64,000 bases of DNA. It comes from Acuticoccus sediminis. GTDB lineage: Bacteria > Pseudomonadota > Alphaproteobacteria > Rhizobiales > Amorphaceae. How positions within the stretch are numbered: position 1 is the stretch's first letter; each line of letters opens with the position of its first letter. A model generated the notes under the pieces. It saw only the letters and a list, made by a program, of their open reading frames with translations, was not told the origin of the DNA and did no database searches. The DNA is taken from assembly GCF_003258595.1 (NCBI RefSeq), contig NZ_QHHQ01000003.1:186001-250000 (forward strand), given 5' to 3'. Shown here in pieces: positions 1 through 8,816 of the stretch. The position numbers were made by a program, and so were the translations under genes.

Positions 1-1
1 C

Positions 2-319
2 AATTTCGAGTTCGCCGACACCGAGATGCTGTTGCGCCACTTCCGCGACGCGGAGGCGGAGTGCCATGCGCTGCTCGCCGCAGGCGCGCCGAAGGTCGAG
101 GGCGAGCGGCACACCCAGGTGCTGCCCGCCTACGACCAGACCATCAAGGCGAGCCACATCTTCAACCTGCTCGACGCGCGCGGCGTGATCTCCGTGACGG
201 AGCGGCAGGGCTATATCGGCCGCGTCCGCGCGCTCGCGAAGGCGTGCGGCGAGGCCTACCTCGCGACCGACGGCGGCGGCTTCGGCTACCGCGCCGAGAG
301 CGAGACCGAGGCGGCCTAA
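2..319 (+). CDS. glyQ: Glycyl-tRNA synthetase alpha subunit, C-terminal part (5' end outside window)
   Basis: Only the last 105 codons are present; the reading frame is open to the left edge. The product is the alpha (catalytic) chain of the heterotetrameric class II glycyl-tRNA synthetase, which charges tRNA-Gly in the cytoplasm. The family is recognised from the C-terminal helical segment: the stretch reading [19 protein letters not shown] (about residues 39-57 of the fragment) followed by [20 protein letters not shown] and EAYLA, all hallmarks of GlyQ. The usual partner glyS does not follow; the next gene is ftsB, about 100 bases downstream. Identification is firm; the completeness of the gene cannot be judged. 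Confidence 0.93.
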   Translation, partial: NFEFADTEMLLRHFRDAEAECHALLAAGAPKVEGERHTQVLPAYDQTIKASHIFNLLDARGVISVTERQGYIGRVRALAKACGEAYLATDGGGFGYRAESETEAA

Positions 320-422
320 GCCCCCGAACGGGCACGGCAATGCGCGGGCGGGGCTGGCCTCGCCCGCGAAACGCCTCGTTAAGTCACGCGTGGTTAGGTG
401 GGTCTGCCCACGGACTCACCTG

Positions 423-794
423 ATGCCCACGCGCCACCGACGTCGATCCCGCTTCACCTTCTTCATCTTCCCGCTGGTGCTCGTCGCCGTCGCGGTCTAC
501 TTCGGCTGGCAGTCCGGCCGGGGCGACTACGGCGAGGAGGCGCGGGTCGAACTGCGGGACGAGCGGGCCAATCTCGAGCTCGAGCTCGCCAATCTGGTGG
601 AGCAGCGCGAACACCTTCAGGACCGGGTGCGTCGCCTGCGCGTCGACGCCCTCGACGCGGACCTGCTCGACGAGCGTGCCCGGGCGCAGCTCAACATGGC
701 GCACCCGAACGAGATCGTGATTCTCAACGTCGCCAAGGACGCCCAGCCGGAGACCGGCAAGACGGACCTCATTCTCGGCGCGCACAACAACTGA
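423..794 (+). CDS. ftsB: Septum formation initiator / FtsB-like divisome protein
   Basis: A 123-residue protein of the FtsB/DivIC family, a bitopic inner-membrane component of the divisome (FtsQLB subcomplex). After a short basic N-terminus (MPTRHRRRSR) there is one membrane segment at about residues 11-28 (FTFFIFPLVLVAVAVYFGW), then a periplasmic coiled coil at about 38-80 rich in Glu, Leu and Arg, and a C-terminal region with the family-typical DLLDERARAQLN and HPNEIVI segments. I start at the ATG at 423; an in-frame upstream codon at 390 would only add 11 residues of poor quality. In alphaproteobacteria ftsB commonly sits directly upstream of pdhA, as here. The functional call is strong by family and context; the symbol is by analogy. 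Confidence 0.88.
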   Translation: MPTRHRRRSRFTFFIFPLVLVAVAVYFGWQSGRGDYGEEARVELRDERANLELELANLVEQREHLQDRVRRLRVDALDADLLDERARAQLNMAHPNEIVILNVAKDAQPETGKTDLILGAHNN

Positions 795-873
795 CCGGCC
801 CCCACGCGCAGAACCGGTTCGCGCGCGGCGACAAAGTCGTTCGTCAGGATGCCCCGCCAGGAAATAATGTTAG

Positions 874-891
874 CCCGCTCCGGAGCGGGCG
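874..891. repeat. 18-base perfect palindrome downstream of ftsB
   Basis: GCCCGCTCCGGAGCGGGC is perfectly self-complementary. It lies 80 bases after the ftsB stop. It could form a hairpin in RNA, but no T-run follows, so it is not a classical intrinsic terminator; an operator for a dimeric regulator or a processing/stability hairpin is also possible. Confidence 0.5.
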
Positions 892-982
892 TGTCCTCGG
901 CGCACCATTCACGGCCGGATCGATCGAACATTGGAATTCATCGTCGCTCGGCCATCGTCATGGTCGATGGCACGGTCAGGCG

Positions 983-1004
983 GCGCGGCCGGCGGAGGCC
1001 GCGC
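983..1004. repeat. GC-only inverted repeat (8-bp arms, 6-base loop)
   Basis: GCGCGGCC at 983-990 and GGCCGCGC at 997-1004 are perfect complements separated by GGCGGA. No T-run follows. It lies in the long pdhA upstream region; a role is unknown. Confidence 0.4.
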
Positions 1005-1320
1005 GGTCCCATGGCGGGATGCCAAAAATTACCACAAAACATCGCGAGAATTTCGCTGAAGTTCGACTGTGGAAGTGTGTGGCGATGCTTGATTGCGCCG
1101 GTGCAGATCTGCCGCGCATGCGCCGGGCTTGCGGGACGATCTGTCGAGAACGCATAGCTGGTTGCACCGATACGGCGCGCGCGCGGCCGATCACCCGGGA
1201 TCCCGCTGCGATCGGCCGTTTCGCAACGGGTTTGCGCGCGGACAAATCGGCTCGCCTGCTTTTCGTTGGCCGAGCCGTGGTCTAGGTTCACATCAAAAGC
1301 GGGACGTCAGGAGGGGCCTT

Positions 1321-2334
1321 ATGGCCGTCGAAGCCAAAGCAAGAGAATCGGACGAGGCTGGCCAGACCGAAACTGCGTTCACGGCGGACGACTATCTTCG
1401 CGCCTACGAGGATATGCTGCTGATCCGCCGGTTCGAGGAAAAGGCCGGCCAGCTCTACGGCATGGGCCTGATCGGCGGCTTCTGCCACCTCTACATCGGT
1501 CAGGAAGCGGTCGTCGTCGGCGCGCAGATGGCGATGAAGGAAGGTGACCAGGTCATCACCGGCTATCGCGACCACGGCCACATGCTGGCGACCGGCATGG
1601 ACCCGAAGGGCGTGATGGCCGAGCTCACCGGCCGCGCGTCGGGCTACTCCAAGGGTAAGGGTGGCTCGATGCACATGTTCTCGGTCGAGAAGAACTTCTA
1701 CGGCGGCCACGGCATCGTCGGCGCGCAGGTGTCGCTCGGCACCGGCATCGGCTTCGCCAACCGCTACCGCCAGAACGGCGCGGTGGCGCTCACCTATTTC
1801 GGTGACGGCGCGGCCAACCAGGGCCAGGTCTACGAGAGCTTCAACATGGCCAAGCTCTGGTCGATCCCGGTCATCTACATGATCGAGAACAACAAGTACG
1901 GCATGGGCACCTCCATCGAGCGCGCCTCGTCGACGACGGACCTGTCCCAGCGCGGCCGCTCGTTCGACATCCCGGGCGAGCAGGTGGACGGCATGCACGT
2001 CGAGGCGGTGCGCGACGCGGTCGCCAAGGCGCTCGACCACGCGCGCTCGGGCAAGGGTCCCTACATCCTCGAGATGCTGACCTACCGCTACCGCGGCCAC
2101 TCGATGTCCGACCCGGCGAAGTACCGCTCGCGCGACGAGGTGAACGAGTACCGCCAGAAGCGCGACCCGATCGAGCACGTGCGCGACATCCTGATGAAGG
2201 ACTTCGGCGTCGCCGAGGACGACATCAAGTCGATCGACAAGCGCGTGCGCGACGAGGTGAACACGGCCGCCGAGTTCGCGCAGAGCGAGCCCGAGCCCGA
2301 TCCCTCGGAGCTCTGGACGGACATCGTACGGTGA
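1321..2334 (+). CDS. pdhA: Pyruvate dehydrogenase E1 component, alpha subunit
   Basis: A 337-residue thiamine-diphosphate-dependent E1 alpha chain that decarboxylates pyruvate as part of the pyruvate dehydrogenase complex in the cytoplasm. Visible family marks include the N-terminal segment FEEKAGQLYGMGLIGGFCHL, the substrate-channel region GYRDHGHMLATGMD, the GSMHMFS segment, and the ThDP/Mg motif GDGAANQGQVYESFNMAKLW-like run beginning near residue 163 (GDG ... NN at ENNKYGMGT). The phosphorylation-loop equivalent YRYRGHSMSDP is present near residue 258. Length matches alphaproteobacterial PdhA. The ATG at 1321 is chosen because AGGAGGGG precedes it by 5 bases; longer in-frame extension upstream is low quality. 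It is followed after 98 bases by pdhB. Confidence 0.96.
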   Translation: MAVEAKARESDEAGQTETAFTADDYLRAYEDMLLIRRFEEKAGQLYGMGLIGGFCHLYIGQEAVVVGAQMAMKEGDQVITGYRDHGHMLATGMDPKGVMAELTGRASGYSKGKGGSMHMFSVEKNFYGGHGIVGAQVSLGTGIGFANRYRQNGAVALTYFGDGAANQGQVYESFNMAKLWSIPVIYMIENNKYGMGTSIERASSTTDLSQRGRSFDIPGEQVDGMHVEAVRDAVAKALDHARSGKGPYILEMLTYRYRGHSMSDPAKYRSRDEVNEYRQKRDPIEHVRDILMKDFGVAEDDIKSIDKRVRDEVNTAAEFAQSEPEPDPSELWTDIVR

Positions 2335-2432
2335 GAGCGTTCCCATTCATGACGATTGGCACGGCTGCGGGGGCGATGCCCATCGCCTCGAGCGGAGCGG
2401 CCACCAGCAAGAAACTGCGCGGACACTAAGAA

Positions 2433-3887
<1,455 letters not shown>

Positions 3888-3927
3888 CCCCGCCCCGGCA
3901 CGCTACGGCCCAGGCCGCACGCATAGG

Positions 3928-3952
3928 ACGCCCGCCGCAAGGCGGGCGTTTT
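3928..3952 (+). terminator. Intrinsic terminator after pdhB
   Basis: ACGCCCGCC (3928-3936), GCAA tetraloop, GGCGGGCGT (3941-3949), then TTT. A perfect 9-bp stem with a stable tetraloop, 40 bases after the pdhB stop. It closes the pdhAB unit and faces the convergent MFS gene. Confidence 0.85.
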
Positions 3953-3993
3953 GCGTTCGGAACGCGTCCGCTCCTGCCGGGCCGGAGCGCCAG

Positions 3994-5220
3994 TCAGGAC
4001 GGGCGGACCGGTGCCGGCTCGGGTTCCCGCGACTTCGCCAGCAGGAGCGGCAGCATCGCGACGAGCTGGATCGCGAGGAGCGCCACGAACGCCACCTGGA
4101 AGCCCTCCCGGGTCGGGGCGCCCTCGTCGTTGCGGTAGAGGTCGAGGATCAGGCTGAAGCCCCACTGGCCGAGAAAGGCGCAGGCGAAGACCACCAGGTT
4201 GAGCGCCGTGTTGACGCGCGCCGCCATCTCCACCGGGAACTGCTGCGAGGTGATGTTGTAGGTGTGGACGGCCACCGGGCCGATGGCCGCGTAGAGGATC
4301 CAGATCGGGGGGGTCGCCTCCAGCGGCAGGACGATGAAGAGGATCGGGCACAGCATCACGGCGATCGCGCCGATGACGAAGACATGCATGGAGAGGCCGT
4401 AGCGCTCGGCCCGGCTGAAGATCACCCCGTAGCCGAGGAAGCCGGCGATGAGGCCGACGGACGTGGCCGAGAGCCAGGCCGCGGCCTCGTCGGTCGGCAT
4501 CTCCACCACCTGGCGCAGCCATGGCCCCGCCCACAGGCTCACCACCGCGAGGAGGCCGATCTGGACCGTCGCCGCGAGCGGCGCGATGCGCCACAGCGTC
4601 CGGCTGGTGAGGACCGCGAACATCTCGCGCGCGAGGATGCGGGTGTCCGTCGGGTGGCGCGGCTCGTGCCGCCGCGGGACGACGGTCAGGATGAGGAGAC
4701 TCGCGGCGATCGTCGCGGCGCCGATGACGAGGAAGACGCCGCGCCAGCCGATCGCGTCCATCAGCGCCTCGGTCGGGCCGCCGCCGAGCGCGCTCCCGAC
4801 GCCGCCGCACGCCATGTGGAGGCCGACGATCAGCGCCCGCTGCTCTGGCGGGAACCAGTGGCGATAGGCCGTCATGGGGCCCATCAAGGCGATCGAGGCG
4901 CCGACGCCGATGAGGAAGCGGCCGAGGAAGAGCTGGGAGCTGTCGCCCGCGGTGGCGAAGACGACGCATCCGGCCGCGCCGACCACCCACATGCCCGCCT
5001 CCACCCGGCGCGGGCCGTACCGGTCCATCAGGATGCCGAGCGGAAACTGGGTGATGACGAAGCCCATGTAGAAGAGGCTCGTCATGAGCCCGAGCTGCGC
5101 CGGCGAGAGGTCGAATTCGGCCGTCACCGGTGCGCCGGCGACCGCGTTCACGACCCGCAGGAGGTAGGACAGGAGATAGGCGAGCGCGAACGGGACGAAG
5201 ACGCGAAGGGCGGTAGGCAT
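3994..5220 (-). CDS. MFS transporter
   Basis: A 408-residue major facilitator superfamily permease in the inner membrane. Twelve hydrophobic segments can be counted, starting at the N-terminal VFVPFALAYLLSYLLRVVNAV. The MFS signature between segments 2 and 3 is present as GILMDRYGPRRVE (near residue 60), and the segment-4 motif as FLGRFLIGVGAS. The family resembles the CynX/NarK-like or sugar-phosphate-type branches (MTAYRHWFPPEQRA is common in that group), but the substrate cannot be read from sequence. It lies 48 bases downstream of the flavoprotein gene on the same strand and may be co-transcribed. Confidence 0.85.
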   Translation of the reverse strand: MPTALRVFVPFALAYLLSYLLRVVNAVAGAPVTAEFDLSPAQLGLMTSLFYMGFVITQFPLGILMDRYGPRRVEAGMWVVGAAGCVVFATAGDSSQLFLGRFLIGVGASIALMGPMTAYRHWFPPEQRALIVGLHMACGGVGSALGGGPTEALMDAIGWRGVFLVIGAATIAASLLILTVVPRRHEPRHPTDTRILAREMFAVLTSRTLWRIAPLAATVQIGLLAVVSLWAGPWLRQVVEMPTDEAAAWLSATSVGLIAGFLGYGVIFSRAERYGLSMHVFVIGAIAVMLCPILFIVLPLEATPPIWILYAAIGPVAVHTYNITSQQFPVEMAARVNTALNLVVFACAFLGQWGFSLILDLYRNDEGAPTREGFQVAFVALLAIQLVAMLPLLLAKSREPEPAPVRPS

Positions 5221-5268
5221 GATGCTCGATCTACGCCGTTGGGTGGCGCCTGAATAGGCCTTTTGTGA

Positions 5269-6360
5269 TCACGGATTGGGCAGGCGCGTCAGGCGGGCCA
5301 TGAACTGGCGGTCGAGATGATCCTTGAGGCGCCAGACCCAGCGTCCCTCGGCGACGAGCCCGTTGCGCGTGCCGATGGCCGAGCGGTCGCCGGTCGCGAG
5401 CAGGATGAGCGCCCGCCGCTGCAGTCTAACGGGTTCGAGCGGCTCGCCCGCCGCCAGCGCGCGGAGCGCCGCCGCGAGGGCCGGACCGGAGCGCACCGAG
5501 AAGACGCCCGCCTTGGGGCGCGGATCGTCCGGGCGCGTCGCGACGTCGCCGACGGCGAGGACGTTGGGGTGGGACAGCGAGCGCATCTGCGCGTCGACGC
5601 CGAGGAAGCCGTCCGGCGTGCGCGCGAACGGCGTCGCGGCGAGCCAGCGCGGCGGTGCGGGCCCCGTCACGGCGAGGATGGTGTCGGCCGCCACCGTCCC
5701 GTCGCGCAGCGCGATCCGGCCGTCCGCCACGTCCGTCACCTCCGTCCCGAGGCGGACCGTCACGCCGCGGCGTCCGAGCGCGGCACCGACGCGGCGGGCG
5801 AAGGCGGGCGGGTGCGCCGGGAGGAGGGCCGGGGAACGCTCGATCAGTGTCACCGCCGCGCGGGGGCGGCGCGTCGCGAGCGCGAGCGCGATTTCGGCTC
5901 CGGCCGCCCCGGCGCCCACCACGGCGAAGCTTGCGGCCGTGTCGAGGCGCGGCGCGAGGCCGTCGACCAGCCCGCCGAACGGCTTGGCGGGGATGACCGC
6001 GGGGTGGGCGAGGGGGCCGGGACGCGCCGTCTCCGAGCCGGCGTTGACGACGAGGACGTCGTACGGGAGGGCGCGGCCGTCGGCGAGGTGGAGACGGGTC
6101 CCGTCGGCACCGGCGATCTCGGCCGAGACGAGGGTGATGCCGCGCGCGGCAGTGAAGGGCGCCAGCGGCACGACCAGCTCGTCCGGCCGGTAGAGGCCCT
6201 CGATCCAGCCCGGCACCATCCCGGAATAATGGGCCGCCTCGCCGCGCGAGACGAGCGTGACGGCCGAGCCCGGCGGTGGCGCGCCGAGGGTGTCGAGGGC
6301 GAGCATCGAGGCATGGCCGGCGCCCGCGACGACGATTTGCAGGGGCTCAGTGCGCGACAA
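5269..6360 (-). CDS. FAD-dependent pyridine nucleotide-disulfide oxidoreductase family protein, SelD N-terminal-like
   Basis: A 363-residue flavoprotein resembling type II NADH dehydrogenases and, more closely, the oxidoreductase domain found fused to the N-terminus of selenide-water dikinase (SelD) in many bacteria; the run HYSGMVPGWIEGLYRPDEL is characteristic of that branch. The FAD site is VVAGAGHASM near the N-terminus, the NAD(P) site is FAVVGAGAAGAEIALAL mid-protein, and the second FAD motif is NVLAVGDVA. No selD or selA lies in the window, so this is the stand-alone form. I place the start at TTG 6360, which has GGAG five bases upstream; an in-frame ATG at 6417 would add 19 residues without a visible ribosome binding site and leave only 40 bases to the divergent ntrY. 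Substrate unknown. Confidence 0.78.
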   Translation of the reverse strand: MSRTEPLQIVVAGAGHASMLALDTLGAPPPGSAVTLVSRGEAAHYSGMVPGWIEGLYRPDELVVPLAPFTAARGITLVSAEIAGADGTRLHLADGRALPYDVLVVNAGSETARPGPLAHPAVIPAKPFGGLVDGLAPRLDTAASFAVVGAGAAGAEIALALATRRPRAAVTLIERSPALLPAHPPAFARRVGAALGRRGVTVRLGTEVTDVADGRIALRDGTVAADTILAVTGPAPPRWLAATPFARTPDGFLGVDAQMRSLSHPNVLAVGDVATRPDDPRPKAGVFSVRSGPALAAALRALAAGEPLEPVRLQRRALILLATGDRSAIGTRNGLVAEGRWVWRLKDHLDRQFMARLTRLPNP

Positions 6361-6457
6361 AGGGGCTCCAATTCCGTGGACGAGCCGCCGCGAGGGACCC
6401 GTGCGGTTGACCGGCATCCGAGCCCGTCACATACGTCAGAACCTTAACAAGTGAAGC

Positions 6458-8674
6458 GTGATCGCAGTGGCCATGGCCCAAGCCGCCATCCCCTACCGTC
6501 CGCCGTTCGATTCGCCGGTGCGCAGTTTCGGCGTCGTCGTCATTCCGCTCGCCCTGATTGCGGTCGCCGGCACGTTCCTGACGCTGACGGGCATGACGCC
6601 CATCGAGCCGACGTCGACGGTCATCGTTGTCGCTCTGGTGATCAACGGCATCCTCGTCACCCTGCTACTCGGCGGCGTCGCGTACGAGGTCAGCAAGCTC
6701 TGGCGCGCTCGCTCGGCGCAACGGGCCGGCGCCCGGCTCCACGTGCGCATCGTCGCGCTGTTCTCGATCATGGCCGTGATGCCGGCGATGCTCGTCGCGC
6801 TGGTGGCGACCCTTACCTTGTCGCGTGGCCTCGACCGGTGGTTCGAGGAACGCATCCAGGCGATGGTCGTCAACTCGGTGAAGGTCGCGGACGCGTACGT
6901 GGGCGAGCATGCCCGCGCCATGACCGGCGATCTCCTCGCGATGGCGCGCGACCTCGACCGGGCGAAGAACATCTACGACCTAGAGCCGACGCGCTTCGAC
7001 AGCCTGTTCCAGGTGCAGACCGCGCTGCGCAACCTGCCGGCCGCGTTCCTGCTGAACGGCGCCGGGGAGGTGATCACCCGTGCCGTGGTCGACCCCAGCG
7101 AGCACCTGCGGATGCCCCCGCCGGAGGCAATGCGCGAGGCGCTCAAGGGCCGCCCGGTGCAGATCTCGCCCGGCGAGGCGGATCAGGTCGGCGGGATCAT
7201 GAAGCTCGGATCCTACCACGACACCTACCTCTACATCGCCCGCACGATGGACCCGGACGTCAACGGCTTCCTGCGGCTGACGCGGGCCAACGCGGAAGAA
7301 TATATCCGTCTCGAGCGATCGCGGCTCGGCGTGTCAGTGGCGTTCGGGCTGGTCTACGCCGGTGTCACGCTGGTTCTTCTGGTGTGCGCAATCTACCTCG
7401 GATTCGGCTTCGCCAACCGCCTCGTCGCGCCGATTCGCGAGCTGATCGACGCGTCGGACCGGGTCCGCAAGGGGGACCTCGAGACCGAGGTGCCGGTGCG
7501 CTTCTTCGACGGCGACATCGCCCACCTCGGCGAGACGTTCAACGACATGACGGCGACGCTGAAGCGCCAGCACGACGACCTCATCTCCGCCAACGACCAG
7601 CTCGATCGCCGCCGCCGCTTCACCGAGGCGGTGCTGGGCGGCGTCTCGGCCGGCGTCATCGGCATCGACGCGGACGGGCAGGTGACGCTCGCCAACACCT
7701 CCGCGCTGGCGATGCTCGACCTTTTCGAGAGCGACATCGTCGACAAGTCGCTGACGGAGGTGGTGCCGGAACTCGCGCCGGTCCTCGAGGGCGAGGGCGG
7801 CCTCGCCCGGCTGAGGATCAAGCCGGAGCAGATCAGCCTGCAGCGCAAGGGCCGCGACCGGACCATCAACGTCCGGGCGACGACGGACCGCGGCGATGCG
7901 GCGCGCCCCGGCTACGTCCTGACCCTCGACGACATCACCGACCTCGTGACCGCGCAGCGCACCTCGGCCTGGGCGGACGTGGCGCGGCGAATCGCCCACG
8001 AGATCAAGAACCCGCTGACGCCGATCCAGCTCTCCGCGGAGCGGATCAAGCGGCGCTACGGCAAGCAGATCAAGCCGGACGACCACGAAGTCTTCGACCA
8101 GTGCGTCGACACGATCGTGCGCCAGGTCGATTCGATCGGCCACATGGTGAACGAGTTCTCCAACTTCGCGCGCATGCCCGCGCCGGCGATGGAGCGGCTC
8201 GATTTGCGCGATGCGGTTCGCGAAGCAGTATTCATCCAGGGAATCGGGCATGATGCTGTCGAAAAGCGAACTTCGATTCCGAAGGAACCCTTGATTGCAA
8301 ACTTCGACCATCGTCTGGTGAGTCAGGCGCTGTCCAACCTGGTGAAGAACGCGGCCGAGTCGATCGAGCAGACCACGGACGCGGATCGGGGCGGGGAGCG
8401 CGGCCACATCGACGTGCGACTCTACGTCAACGAGGCGGGCGAGCGTGTGGTCGACATCGTCGACAACGGAATCGGCTTTCCGGCGGCAGGCCGCGAACGA
8501 CTTCTGGAGCCGTACATGACGACGCGGGAGAAGGGCACGGGCCTCGGTCTCGCCATCGTCAAGAAGATCGCGGAAGAGCAGGGCGGGCGAATCGAGCTTC
8601 TCGATGCGGCTGCGGTTTCGAGCAATACGCGCGGCGCGTGCGTCCGCTTCGTGCTGCCGGATCTGATCGATTGA
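6458..8674 (+). CDS. ntrY: Nitrogen/redox-responsive sensor histidine kinase NtrY
   Basis: A 738-residue membrane histidine kinase. Membrane segments lie near residues 22-45, 50-70 and 95-120, and again near 290-315, bracketing a periplasmic domain of about 170 residues. A HAMP region (NRLVAPIRELIDASDRVRKG) follows, then a PAS domain (about 390-490), the HisKA H-box with ARRIAHEIKNPLTPIQLSAE (phospho-acceptor His) and the HATPase domain with N-box NLVKNAAESI, G1 DNGIGFP and G2 GTGLGLAI. NtrY phosphorylates NtrX and in alphaproteobacteria links nitrogen, redox and envelope state to gene expression. The usual ntrB-ntrC pair is not upstream; a divergent flavoprotein gene is. GTG 6458 is used; an ATG at 6473 is an alternative. 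Confidence 0.95.
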   Translation: MIAVAMAQAAIPYRPPFDSPVRSFGVVVIPLALIAVAGTFLTLTGMTPIEPTSTVIVVALVINGILVTLLLGGVAYEVSKLWRARSAQRAGARLHVRIVALFSIMAVMPAMLVALVATLTLSRGLDRWFEERIQAMVVNSVKVADAYVGEHARAMTGDLLAMARDLDRAKNIYDLEPTRFDSLFQVQTALRNLPAAFLLNGAGEVITRAVVDPSEHLRMPPPEAMREALKGRPVQISPGEADQVGGIMKLGSYHDTYLYIARTMDPDVNGFLRLTRANAEEYIRLERSRLGVSVAFGLVYAGVTLVLLVCAIYLGFGFANRLVAPIRELIDASDRVRKGDLETEVPVRFFDGDIAHLGETFNDMTATLKRQHDDLISANDQLDRRRRFTEAVLGGVSAGVIGIDADGQVTLANTSALAMLDLFESDIVDKSLTEVVPELAPVLEGEGGLARLRIKPEQISLQRKGRDRTINVRATTDRGDAARPGYVLTLDDITDLVTAQRTSAWADVARRIAHEIKNPLTPIQLSAERIKRRYGKQIKPDDHEVFDQCVDTIVRQVDSIGHMVNEFSNFARMPAPAMERLDLRDAVREAVFIQGIGHDAVEKRTSIPKEPLIANFDHRLVSQALSNLVKNAAESIEQTTDADRGGERGHIDVRLYVNEAGERVVDIVDNGIGFPAAGRERLLEPYMTTREKGTGLGLAIVKKIAEEQGGRIELLDAAAVSSNTRGACVRFVLPDLID

Positions 8675-8731
8675 TGGAGCGTCCGAAGGGGATGCGACGG
8701 ACGGATGCGGTCTGTTCGGAAGGGCTAACGC

Positions 8732-8747
8732 TTGACGATTCGGTCAA
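8732..8747. promoter_or_regulatory. Inverted repeat TTGAC-N6-GTCAA upstream of ntrX
   Basis: TTGAC at 8732-8736 and GTCAA at 8743-8747 are perfect arms around GATTCG, 70 bases before the ntrX start in the 142-base gap after ntrY. The left arm also resembles a -35 box. It could be an operator; NtrX autoregulation of this region would be a plausible use, but this is inference. Confidence 0.35.
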
Positions 8748-8816
8748 CTCGCGCGACGTAGGCCTCTCCCTCCGGTCGCGTGTTCGGCCCGGTTTGGGGC
8801 GAAGGGTGGAGCGCTG

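Larger units (their letters stand above)
795..1320. other. 526-base intergenic region upstream of pdhA
   Basis: No convincing gene is visible; the open frames here lack family resemblance and overlap in several frames. It holds two strong inverted repeats (annotated separately at 874-891 and 983-1004) and ends with a good ribosome binding site, AGGAGGGG at about 1309-1316, ahead of the pdhA ATG. The stretch around 1021-1080 is notably less GC-rich than its surroundings (for example AAAAATTACCACAAAACATC), which is where a promoter for pdhA would be expected, but I cannot name -35 and -10 boxes with confidence. Confidence 0.5.

Noticed and set aside
849-1157. 102-residue frame upstream of pdhA
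   Set aside because: No ribosome binding site, no family-like sequence and competing frames on both strands.
1093-1320. N-terminal extension of PdhA
   Set aside because: The 76 extra residues are unlike any PdhA; AGGAGGGG sits directly before the ATG at 1321.
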